This document shows, piece after piece, positions 47,522-54,971 of a stretch of DNA of 62,005 nt. Both the position numbers and the translations under genes were made by a program. Source of the DNA: CAYVVT01 sp964454335. Lineage in GTDB: Bacteria; Fidelibacterota; UBA8477; JABMPR01. The notes beneath the pieces are model-generated. The model was not told the origin of the DNA, made no database searches, and was given only the letters and a program-made list of their open reading frames with translations. Position 1 is the first letter of the stretch. Each line of letters starts with the position of its first letter. The stretch lies in contig CAYVVT010000018.1 in assembly GCA_964454335.1 (NCBI GenBank), forward strand, positions 1 through 62,005. The letters run 5' to 3'.

Positions 47522-47548
47522 GAATTAAGAATTAAGAATTAAGAATTG
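47514..47548 (+). repeat. Five-copy 7-bp tandem array AGAATT(A/G)
   Basis: Five contiguous heptamers begin inside the last codons of the GNAT-like gene and supply its stop. It has the same unit length and similar base pattern as the GTTAGG(G/A) array at 14507. Confidence 0.85.
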
Positions 47549-47579
47549 GGAAAGGGAGGAAGCGGAGCGTCTCGAGCAG

Positions 47580-47619
47580 GGCGAACGACGACGCCGTGTG
47601 CGGAGGAGACTCAGCCAAT
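47580..47619 (+). repeat. 40-bp dispersed intergenic repeat, copy 2
   Basis: Matches the inverted copy at 43504-43543 at 33 of 40 bases. Both follow a purine-rich tract and neighbour a short heptamer-like array. Confidence 0.65.
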
Positions 47620-47701
47620 TGAGAATTTGATCCCGCAGAAGGCGCTGGAGGATTTAACTCTACGACAGACCGGAGTAATTGACATTAAGTGAACCACTCA
47701 A

Positions 47702-47782
47702 GTCACCCTGAGCTTGTCGAAGGGCGACTTGACTTCAATCGTAGTGAGTTACCGCCCGATCCTTCGACAGGCTCAGGATGAC
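47702..47782. repeat. REP-like inverted repeat hairpin
   Basis: The arms GTCACCCTGAGCTTGTCGAA... (47702-47723) and its near reverse complement (47761-47782) match at 20 of 22 bases across a 37-bp loop. The CCTGAGC(T/C)TGTCGAAGG word is a widespread extragenic palindrome in bacteria. It lies just past the stop of the minus-strand peptidase and may also end its transcript. Confidence 0.75.
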
Positions 47783-47798
47783 TGCTGTCGCATACTGC

Positions 47799-49775
47799 TC
47801 ACGGCAACTCCGTCTCACCCTCTTCCAGTGAGGTGGAATCGCCGGGCAAACCTGGAAACACGAAATCACTGCCAGGTTCCTGAAAACCCATCCAGACGTT
47901 AAAGTAGTATACTTGATCAGGTGTGGGATCAGGCATCATCCTGAGACGATGGGTCTGCTCCCTCTCGGTGTACTTCACCGTATCCGGCAAAGTCATGGGT
48001 TTGCCATCCCGGACGATCTCGATGTCGACTACGCTGCCTTCGGGGAAATAGTGGCCCATATCATCCATGTAATGATCATAGTAGATACCGCGGTCATACT
48101 GATCCCCGGTTTGGAACCCGATCCAGTCCTTTTTACCCACCTTTTTGATGGTCCTCAGTTTTCCTATGGACATGGATTCAGGTTTGATCCTGTTGTCATC
48201 GATGGGATGTCGCGGAGCAGGTTCTGTCACACTGTCTGCATATTCAACACCAACGTGTTCCAGAATCTCGGCATAGGGGAGATCCTCCTGACCTTCCACG
48301 TATCTCGCGAAGAAATCCCGCAGATCGGGATGCACTATCTCACAGAGCTCATCGATGAAGGAGTCCTCAGGAAAGGGAACCTCAGGTCCATAGCGATTGA
48401 TGAGTTCCATGAGCACGTCGATGAGTGTCATCTCACCTTCTGACAGACGGATGATCTCGATGTCCAACAGAGCACCCATGGCGGCTCCCCGCTGGTAGAC
48501 CTGGAGGTATTCCTTCTTGTATTTCTTCTCAAATACATTTTCGCTCATCTCGGTGAATGACATCTTGTCGTTCGCGAATTCCTCACCCCGACGGATCTTC
48601 GCTCGCAGGGTGCGGGTGATGTAGCGTTTCGGCGTCATCATGTCACCGTGGACCTGGATCATACCTGCGAAATATTCCGTGACGCCCTCATAGAGCCAAA
48701 GGTGCTTTGACATGATGGGATCGGCGTAGTTGAAATCGCTGATATGTTCGCTGTGGAGATTTAAGGGGGTGATGATATGCATGAACTCGTGGATGGCGAT
48801 ATCGCCGACCATCTCGTGAATTTCAGTTTGAAATCTAGGGCCCAGGTCCGGGAGATAATAGAACGAAGAAGTATTGTGTTCAAGCGCGCCCCCAGCCGGC
48901 AACCCGTTCTTTAAGATGTAGCCGATGGCCTTGGGCACCAGGAAACGCTCTTCCAGGATCTCACCCAGACGGATATCATCCCTGAAGAATAGAATGTAGC
49001 TGTAGCGTTCTACAGGCAGCGAGTCCAGGAAGCCACCTATGGCTGCCATGGCCGGTTCCAGCGAAGTATGGAGGTATTCGGCCCAGGCTTCACCTTCAAC
49101 CTGACGTTTGACACCGACTTCCACGTAGGTTCCGCGGATATTGAAACTGGTGGTATCGGGTGCGGCGAACATGATGGGGCAATCCACAAGATGATGATAA
49201 TCCCTGGCGGTGATCCTCACGATCCCATCTCCCTGGATCTCTTTATCCAGTACGGTCATGGGGTAGAGGTGATCGGGGCTCTTGAATGTGAGCTCGACGG
49301 GATTCAATTTCTCACCTTCGAAATATCCGAACGCGCCACTGCTCAGAGCAAAATAGTTATCCTTTGAGAAACCGGTACCTGCCATGGGCCAGATCTTCAG
49401 GCTGCGCTTCTGATCCCAGCTGGGCGCCAGCCAATAATCGATCTCGTTCAGGTCAGCTGCCCCACTGATGATGAAACTGTTCTTACCCTCTTTTTTCACA
49501 GCTAATGCGTTCCCCGCGCTGTCAAATGCTTCGAAACTCTTCACCAGGCGGCCATAATCAGCTTCCTTGTAGGTGCCCGGAACGGTCTTGGGGAAGTGGT
49601 AGGTGATGTTCTCTTCACTGAAGCCATCGCAACTCAAACGAATGTGGATGCGATTATTCTCAGGATTCACTAGATCAATGGTGTAACGGTATGTGGCACC
49701 AGTCATGGAGAAGGCCGAACTGATCAGGATGAAGACGGTCATTATCAGGTTGAATATCTGGTATTTACGCATCAT
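47799..49775 (-). CDS. M61-family metallopeptidase (glycyl aminopeptidase-like)
   Basis: 658 aa. A signal peptide (MMRKYQIFNLIMTVFILISSAFS) is followed by an M61-type N-terminal beta domain. The zinc-binding motif HEFMH has His329, Glu330 and His333, with a probable third ligand Glu363 in WLYEGVTEYF. The C-terminal ~130 residues (SIGKLRTIKKVGKKDWIGF, then VVDIEIVRDGKPMTLP) look like a degenerate PDZ domain, as in other M61 members. It should hydrolyse peptides in the periplasm or at the cell surface. AAGGA lies 5 nt before the first ATG. It is a lone gene, facing the ArsR gene across a 228-bp divergent promoter region. Confidence 0.9.
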   Translation of the reverse strand: MMRKYQIFNLIMTVFILISSAFSMTGATYRYTIDLVNPENNRIHIRLSCDGFSEENITYHFPKTVPGTYKEADYGRLVKSFEAFDSAGNALAVKKEGKNSFIISGAADLNEIDYWLAPSWDQKRSLKIWPMAGTGFSKDNYFALSSGAFGYFEGEKLNPVELTFKSPDHLYPMTVLDKEIQGDGIVRITARDYHHLVDCPIMFAAPDTTSFNIRGTYVEVGVKRQVEGEAWAEYLHTSLEPAMAAIGGFLDSLPVERYSYILFFRDDIRLGEILEERFLVPKAIGYILKNGLPAGGALEHNTSSFYYLPDLGPRFQTEIHEMVGDIAIHEFMHIITPLNLHSEHISDFNYADPIMSKHLWLYEGVTEYFAGMIQVHGDMMTPKRYITRTLRAKIRRGEEFANDKMSFTEMSENVFEKKYKKEYLQVYQRGAAMGALLDIEIIRLSEGEMTLIDVLMELINRYGPEVPFPEDSFIDELCEIVHPDLRDFFARYVEGQEDLPYAEILEHVGVEYADSVTEPAPRHPIDDNRIKPESMSIGKLRTIKKVGKKDWIGFQTGDQYDRGIYYDHYMDDMGHYFPEGSVVDIEIVRDGKPMTLPDTVKYTEREQTHRLRMMPDPTPDQVYYFNVWMGFQEPGSDFVFPGLPGDSTSLEEGETELP

Positions 49776-49970
49776 TCTTATCCTTGAGCTTTGTTCATCA
49801 TCGTTTTACAATCATACTCTAACACAATATCTGTGCCAACTCTAGAATGTTGTTATTATTGAATATACATCCATAAATAATCGATCATACTGTTCAAATG
49901 CGGACACTCTGTCCATATACCCACAATCCGATTGAATCCAGAGAAAAAAATAAGGACTTGCATAAGGAGA

Positions 49971-49994
49971 ACGAATAGATATATTTCTATACGT
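49971..49994. promoter_or_regulatory. Putative ArsR operator, copy 1
   Basis: The imperfect palindrome ACGAATAGA-N6-TCTATACGT ends 9 bp before the arsR-type start. It matches the site at 50309-50336 in 23 of 28 bases over the extended window. Its position suggests autorepression. Confidence 0.6.
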
Positions 49995-50003
49995 AAATGA
50001 GAA

Positions 50004-50294
50004 ATGATGATGAGCTACAACCTGAACAAATTCTTCAAAGCGATCTCAGACCCGAACCGGGTAAAGATCATGGAACTCCTGAAAGACAAGGAGTTGAATG
50101 TTACTCAGATATGTGAACATTTTGATATGCAGCAGCCTTCGGTCTCACATCATCTGAACATCCTGAAGAACGCCAAGATCGTCTCAGGGACAAAGCGAGG
50201 GAAGGAAGTGTTCTACCGGCTGGATTCCATATGTATCGTGAATTGCTGCAATGGATTCAGGGAACAGTTTGTCGAAGTGCAGAAGAAGGCATAA
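50004..50294 (+). CDS. ArsR-family (SdpR-like) winged-helix transcriptional repressor
   Basis: 96 aa. It opens FFKAISDPNRVKIMELLKDKELNVTQICEHF and has the recognition helix QQPSVSHHLNILKNAKIVS and the wing KRGKEVFYRL, the classic ArsR fold. The metal-binding ELCVCDL box of ArsR proper is absent; the only clustered cysteines are CIVNCC near residue 77-82, which might bind a metal or act as a redox sensor. Three consecutive ATGs (50004, 50007, 50010) leave the exact start open. It lies between two matching palindromes and precedes two tiny ORFs it probably controls. Confidence 0.88.
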   Translation: MMMSYNLNKFFKAISDPNRVKIMELLKDKELNVTQICEHFDMQQPSVSHHLNILKNAKIVSGTKRGKEVFYRLDSICIVNCCNGFREQFVEVQKKA

Positions 50295-50306
50295 AAAAAT
50301 TTGAGC

Positions 50307-50334
50307 TTACGCATAGATATATACCAATGCGTAA
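50307..50334. promoter_or_regulatory. Putative ArsR operator, copy 2
   Basis: The perfect arms TTACGCAT and ATGCGTAA are separated by 12 bp (AGATATATACCA). It shares most bases with the site just upstream of the ArsR gene and lies 27 bp before the ATG of the next small ORF. Confidence 0.6.
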
Positions 50335-50360
50335 ATATCAGGAAATCGGAAGGAGCACCA

Positions 50361-50576
50361 ATGTCCACATCAATATGCATCGATACAAGCAAAGGTCAGG
50401 ATTGTCTGGAGTTCAGCCGCGTGGATGGATCCCAATCCAGGCGCTGGCAGCTAACCGGCTTTAAAAGCCGGGTATTCCGCCGCAGGCATGACGAGGAAAG
50501 TGATCCCGTCGATTCCGGACGGATGAACCGGGGTTCATTCTTTGTCAGTCATTCTGCCTATGACCAGAAGATCTAA
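50361..50576 (+). CDS. Small protein of unknown function, 71 aa
   Basis: ATG 50361 has AAGGAG at 6 nt spacing. The product starts MSTSICIDTSKGQDCLEF and is polar and basic (WQLTGFKSRVFRRRHDEE). It has two cysteines, no signal peptide and no membrane segment. The frame can be extended to 50301, but that would run through the operator-like palindrome. I recognise no family. Its placement after an ArsR gene and behind a copy of the putative operator suggests it belongs to that regulon. Confidence 0.5.
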   Translation: MSTSICIDTSKGQDCLEFSRVDGSQSRRWQLTGFKSRVFRRRHDEESDPVDSGRMNRGSFFVSHSAYDQKI

Positions 50577-50657
50577 ACGGCACGCCGTCAGTTGCAATCC
50601 GGTTCGCCGAGCTCATGACGATGAGCCGGGGATCCCTGAAGTTGGAAAGGAGAAAAC

Positions 50658-50732
50658 ATGCGTCGTTTCATGCTTCCCAGAATAGCACATTGTGCTGCTG
50701 GATGTAGATCAGGGTCCCCGGTACGACGTTAA
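50658..50732 (+). CDS. Possible 24-aa peptide gene
   Basis: ATG 50658 is preceded by a very good AAAGGAG with 5 nt spacing and encodes MRRFMLPRIAHCAAGCRSGS plus VRR. It is basic with a CAAGC motif. It could be a real micro-peptide of the ArsR unit or the degraded start of a lost gene. The ribosome site is the only strong evidence. Confidence 0.3.
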   Translation: MRRFMLPRIAHCAAGCRSGSPVRR

Positions 50733-51007
50733 ACTACCGATATCGTGACTCGTGATTCGTGAATTGAGAAGCAGAATTATGGTTATCCATGCAGATGCGA
50801 TCGAGAGGAGTGAATGACGAGTCACGTTTTTCTCTCGAATATTCAGTAGCCCAGCCCTTCAGAATCGAGCTACGGTGAGGGGGAGACAGCATTCACGCAC
50901 CAGGTGACCTACAAATCATGAACCACCTACCTTTGCCCTGAAGGCGTCGGTGTGGCACGCGATTAACCATTTCCATTTCCCGTTCTCAGGACGCATACTC
51001 CACGCTC
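50733..51007. other. Intergenic region with a short heptamer stretch
   Basis: CGTGACT, CGTGATT and CGTGAAT follow each other at 50744-50764, another degenerate 7-bp array. The rest shows no ORF or clear promoter; the MFS gene downstream lacks a recognisable ribosome site. Confidence 0.45.
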
Positions 51008-52180
51008 ATGTCCAGGCAATTCCACAAGGATCCCATGTTCCGCTTTCTGGCCGTGCTCACCATCGCCTCGTCGGTGGGCCTGCAGGGCTGGCGGACCCTG
51101 TTCAATAACTTTGCGGTGGAAGTGGTGCACCTGGAAGGAAACCACATCGGCATGCTGCAGTCCGTGCGTGAGATCCCGGGATTCCTTGCGCTGCTGGCCA
51201 TCTTCCTGTTCATGGTGATCCGCGAACACCGTGTCTCAGCATTGTCAATCCTGACCCTGGGAGTGGGGGTCACACTTACCGGGATGTTTCCCAGCTACGC
51301 CGGTCTGCTCATGACCACCCTGGTGATGAGTTTCGGATTTCACTATTACGAAACCACGAACAGTTCGTTGACGCTCCAGTATTTTGATACCCATACCTCA
51401 CCCCTGATCTTTGGCCGCCTGCGGGCCTACGGTGCCGCTTCGAATATTGCCGTGGGTCTGGTGGTCTTCGGACTGAGCTATTTCATGAGCTACAAGCTGA
51501 TGTATGCCTTCATCGGTGGGATCATCGTTATGGCTGGGATCTGGGGTCTGAGGCAGAATCCTACCCGTTCGGACGTGGTTCCGCAGCACAAGAAAATGAT
51601 CTTTCGCTGGAAGTACTCATTGTACTACTTCCTCACGTTCATGGCCGGTGCCCGTCGTCAGATCTTCATCGCGTTCGCAGTTTTTCTGCTGGTGAAGAAA
51701 TTTGAGTTCAGCGTCCAGGAGATCACCATCCTGTTCGTGGTGAACAACGTGATCAATTACTTCGTGAATCCACTCATCGGCAGGGCCATTGTGCGTTTCG
51801 GGGAGCAGAAAGTCCTGTCACTGGAATATTTTAGTCTGGTCTTCATCTTCCTGGCCTATGCCTTTGTGGAATCCAAGCTGATCGTCGCCGGTCTCTATAT
51901 CCTGGACCATATCTTTTTCAACTTCGCAGTGGCCATACGCACCTTCTTTCAGAAGATCGGTGAACCAAAGGATATGGCGCCCACCATGGCTGTGGGATTT
52001 ACCATCAATCATATTGCCGCTGTGGTGATACCAGCCCTGGGCGGACTGGCCTGGATCGTGGATTATCGGATACCCTTTATTGCCGGTTCGGTCATGGCTC
52101 TGATCTCACTGGTAGCCACGCAGTTCATCACCCGAACCATCGGTCTGCTGGGCTCCCCAGAAGACTTGCCACAGCGCTGA
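51008..52180 (+). CDS. MFS transporter
   Basis: 390 aa with about 11-12 hydrophobic helices. Recognisable features are an early SSVGLQGWRTLFNNFAVE segment, MLQSVREIPGFLALL, and FGRLRAYGAASNIAVGL in the fifth helix region. HHMFS-type signature loops are weak, and I cannot assign a substrate. It is likely a cytoplasmic-membrane exporter or importer. The start has no clear ribosome site. It converges with the CsgG-like gene and has no evident operon partner. Confidence 0.82.
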   Translation: MSRQFHKDPMFRFLAVLTIASSVGLQGWRTLFNNFAVEVVHLEGNHIGMLQSVREIPGFLALLAIFLFMVIREHRVSALSILTLGVGVTLTGMFPSYAGLLMTTLVMSFGFHYYETTNSSLTLQYFDTHTSPLIFGRLRAYGAASNIAVGLVVFGLSYFMSYKLMYAFIGGIIVMAGIWGLRQNPTRSDVVPQHKKMIFRWKYSLYYFLTFMAGARRQIFIAFAVFLLVKKFEFSVQEITILFVVNNVINYFVNPLIGRAIVRFGEQKVLSLEYFSLVFIFLAYAFVESKLIVAGLYILDHIFFNFAVAIRTFFQKIGEPKDMAPTMAVGFTINHIAAVVIPALGGLAWIVDYRIPFIAGSVMALISLVATQFITRTIGLLGSPEDLPQR

Positions 52181-52275
52181 TCCCTACGACTCAGGAAACC
52201 GACATTGGATGATATCGCTATGATCGACTTCTGTAGGCGGGGATCTGAAAGCGGATGGTCTGGGTCCAGGATCTT

Positions 52276-53328
52276 TTACTTCAACTGCAGGTCCAGCACC
52301 CAGACATAACCGATCTTGCCCTGATAACTCACCCGGATGTAACCGTCGCCAGCATGCTTGATCAGCTTCAGCTGGTCGCCCCTCAGTGACAGAGCAGCAA
52401 TGACATCTGTCTGCGGCTTTGCATAGATAATCACTCCCTTTCGGAGAGTAATCGTCAGGGGATACTGCTTCCGCAGTTGAGCCAATCGGGACTTGACCTT
52501 TTGGGCAGCCTCCGGATGGTGTTCCTTGAGATATTCCAGGGAACGCTGTCGGAACTCCTTGGGATTGGGTTTGTGGGAAAGAGCTTTCTGCGGGGCGTCT
52601 CGTTCTCTGGTTTTGGTGACGATATATCCGGTATGTCCGCGATAGTTGGCCAGCCACACCCCGGCCTCCACTGGTTTCAGAACGGTAATGGTGTCGCCCC
52701 TGGGTATCTCCAGGATGATCTCTGACTGGGGATTGGAACCTTTGCGCAGATCAACCGCTATGTCCACCAGCAGGTCTCGGGGGAATCCTTCTTTTTTACC
52801 GGCCAGCGAAGCAGAGGGAGGTGCCGGCTCCGTGCTTGATTTGGTTCGCACGGATACCACCGTGGACTGTGTCTCCGTCTTACCACTCAACTGACTGGCG
52901 ATGTCGGCCATACCATAGAGGATCAGTTCCTCCACAGAACCTTCATGGTCGAAAAGGGCCGTTCGCAGGATCTGTCGGGTTTCCACATCGATGAGTCGAG
53001 CGGAGATGGAGTAGAGGGAGCCAAGCTTGCTGACACTGCCGCCGACGATCTGTTCCACATTGGCCAGGGCTCCGATCTCGGCCAAGGATTCCTCGGACGT
53101 CAGCCCGCTCTCCTGGAGCATCTGCTCTTCGATGATCTGATCCAGATGGGCCTTTTCCAGCACGGTGAAATGTCCGGTCCGGGTAAGCTCGTTAACCAGG
53201 CGATGTACCAGCGCACGGCTTTCATCCTGGGATACACCTGCGGATTCGAATTCCACAACTGCGATGCGGGTCTGGCCAAGGACTGAACTCAGGCTCAGAA
53301 TAGCAACAAATATCCGCAGCATATTCAT
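52276..53328 (-). CDS. CsgG/HfaB-like protein fused to C-terminal SH3-type domains
   Basis: 350 aa. A signal peptide (MNMLRIFVAILSLSSVLGQ) is followed by IAVVEFESAGVS, LVNELTRTGHFTVLEK and ANVEQIVGGSVSKLGSLYSISARLIDVET. These are the core of the CsgG-like fold seen in outer-membrane curli-assembly proteins and in related penicillin-binding-protein activators (LpoB). Two bacterial SH3-like domains follow (about 185-240 and 290-350). Each has the GDTITVLK/GVWLANYRGHTGYI or GDQLKLIKHAGDGYIRVSYQG pattern. SH3 domains of this type often bind cell-wall peptides. A periplasmic or envelope role is likely; whether it forms a pore is not shown. Confidence 0.75.
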   Translation of the reverse strand: MNMLRIFVAILSLSSVLGQTRIAVVEFESAGVSQDESRALVHRLVNELTRTGHFTVLEKAHLDQIIEEQMLQESGLTSEESLAEIGALANVEQIVGGSVSKLGSLYSISARLIDVETRQILRTALFDHEGSVEELILYGMADIASQLSGKTETQSTVVSVRTKSSTEPAPPSASLAGKKEGFPRDLLVDIAVDLRKGSNPQSEIILEIPRGDTITVLKPVEAGVWLANYRGHTGYIVTKTRERDAPQKALSHKPNPKEFRQRSLEYLKEHHPEAAQKVKSRLAQLRKQYPLTITLRKGVIIYAKPQTDVIAALSLRGDQLKLIKHAGDGYIRVSYQGKIGYVWVLDLQLK

Positions 53329-53413
53329 ATCTGTATTCCACCTATATGGATAAGCAAATCACCCCGATCCAAATATAACCGGAGCAAGGAAGGAGCATAG
53401 TGCTCAGGAAAGT

Positions 53414-54616
53414 CTAGTGTATGCCTTCGATGAGTTCAGAGACCGTGAGTTGCACTCCGGCAATGAGGCTTGTAGCCGAGTGTCCGAATTCCCAGAAGTA
53501 GAATTCCTCATCCGGTTCCAGCATCCTGTGCTGGGTCACACCGGCAAACAAGCCTACACGCTTGCCAAAGTCCATACCCAATTTTGCACGTAATTCGAGT
53601 CGCATTCTGTATTTCTCGTCATAGTCCTCGAAATCGAGCAAATGACCTGTTATTTCATTGTGTTGGCCGACATCCAGTTCGAACCAGAGCGGACCGAAGG
53701 CATCCATGTGAATGCCGACATAACTACCCAGCGAATATTCGTATTCCAGACTGTCAATGGAGGGATTGTAGCCCAGGGTCAGCTCAGTGATCCACCAGTC
53801 GTTGGGAGCGAACTTGAAGCCGCCGTTGTATTCCATATCACTGCCAGCCCAGCCTACCATGTAGACATGACCTGCAGTCGAGATGTTCACCAGGCCGATG
53901 GCGATCCCGTCCAGCTTCAGGGATTTGTTCACCACACCGATCTGGGCACCTTTCACGATCCCGGCCTTGTTGTAGAAGGCTCCGATCTGAGCGCCCTTCA
54001 CATCATCGGCGTCGTTCATGATCCCTGCCACCTGGGCACCAACGACATCGGCAGATTCATTCATGATGCCCGCAACTTGCAGACCTCTGACCTTTCTTGA
54101 ACCGTTGGTGATACCACTGATCTGGACTCCGTTTATATTCTTCGATTCGTTGATGAGGCCAGCAGCCTGGAGCCCTGAGAACTGACCGTTCACCTTGTTC
54201 ACGATCCCGGCATTCTGGATCCCGAAATAATCCCCCCCTACATAACCGTAGATGCCGGTGGTCTGCATCCCAACAAAGTTACCCTTCGTCACCGTGAGGA
54301 TCCCTGAGACCTGCATCCCGGAGAAGTTGCCATCCACCTGGGAGTAAACTTCGCTGCCGTCGAAACCGGTGAAATCGTGAAGGACATGATTGGTGATACC
54401 GCCTATCTGCAATCCTGAAACCGCGCCCACCTGACCGGAGAGCAGGGTCACGTGGAACATCACATCCTTATCCGCCCAGGGACCATTCTCTCCTGGAGGA
54501 TCGATGAGTGAAAATGCAAAGGGGATAGTGGTGAGGCCTTCTTCCTGGGCCTTCAGAACCTTGACAGATAACAGGATGAGGATGATCAGAATGAAGATCA
54601 GCTTCTCGTGGCGCAT
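53414..54616 (-). CDS. Surface-repeat protein (LA_2272-like GxQxxGixN repeats)
   Basis: 400 aa from ATG 54616, which has AAGGAG 9 nt upstream. A signal peptide (ends VLKAQ) precedes about eleven tandem repeats of 15-20 residues: LQIGGITN, MQVSGILT, MQTTGIYG, IQNAGIVN, LQAAGLIN, VQISGITN, LQVAGIMN, AQVAGIMN, AQIGAFYN, AQIGVVN and IAIGLVN. These should stack as a beta-solenoid. The C-terminal ~150 residues (WWITELTLGYNPSIDSLEYEYSLG, then FGKRVGLFAGVTQH) look like strands of an outer-membrane barrel. The architecture resembles LA_2272-family surface-repeat proteins of Leptospira and FCB bacteria; its function is unknown. Confidence 0.75.
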   Translation of the reverse strand: MRHEKLIFILIILILLSVKVLKAQEEGLTTIPFAFSLIDPPGENGPWADKDVMFHVTLLSGQVGAVSGLQIGGITNHVLHDFTGFDGSEVYSQVDGNFSGMQVSGILTVTKGNFVGMQTTGIYGYVGGDYFGIQNAGIVNKVNGQFSGLQAAGLINESKNINGVQISGITNGSRKVRGLQVAGIMNESADVVGAQVAGIMNDADDVKGAQIGAFYNKAGIVKGAQIGVVNKSLKLDGIAIGLVNISTAGHVYMVGWAGSDMEYNGGFKFAPNDWWITELTLGYNPSIDSLEYEYSLGSYVGIHMDAFGPLWFELDVGQHNEITGHLLDFEDYDEKYRMRLELRAKLGMDFGKRVGLFAGVTQHRMLEPDEEFYFWEFGHSATSLIAGVQLTVSELIEGIH

Positions 54617-54971
54617 TGTGGTTCTCTCCTTCATGTCACTGGGGAGAGTCTAATGCTCCCTGAGGAGAAAGGTGGTGCGCTGGAACAATCGATTTTCCGA
54701 ATGAGACCTTGATCACAGCAGCAGGATGGGACACTGACCGTAAACATAAAGCCAAACTACAGAGTATATTCGTGTAAATGATAATGCAGAAGACGCCAGA
54801 TCATCCTTTGTACTGTAGACATCTACTAGCGAAATGCCGCTTAACGCCAACCACAACCTTTGATCGAAACAGGGCAGCACAGCTTGTCAATCTGAGTAAG
54901 TTATCGGAAACACAAAAACCATGACCGGAACTGAACGAACTGCCGGGACGGGACAGCGAGGGGGATACTGC
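54617..54971. other. Divergent intergenic region
   Basis: About 355 bp between two oppositely oriented envelope genes. It contains AT-rich stretches (54760-54785) that may hold promoters in both directions, but no repeat or ORF with coding character. Confidence 0.35.
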
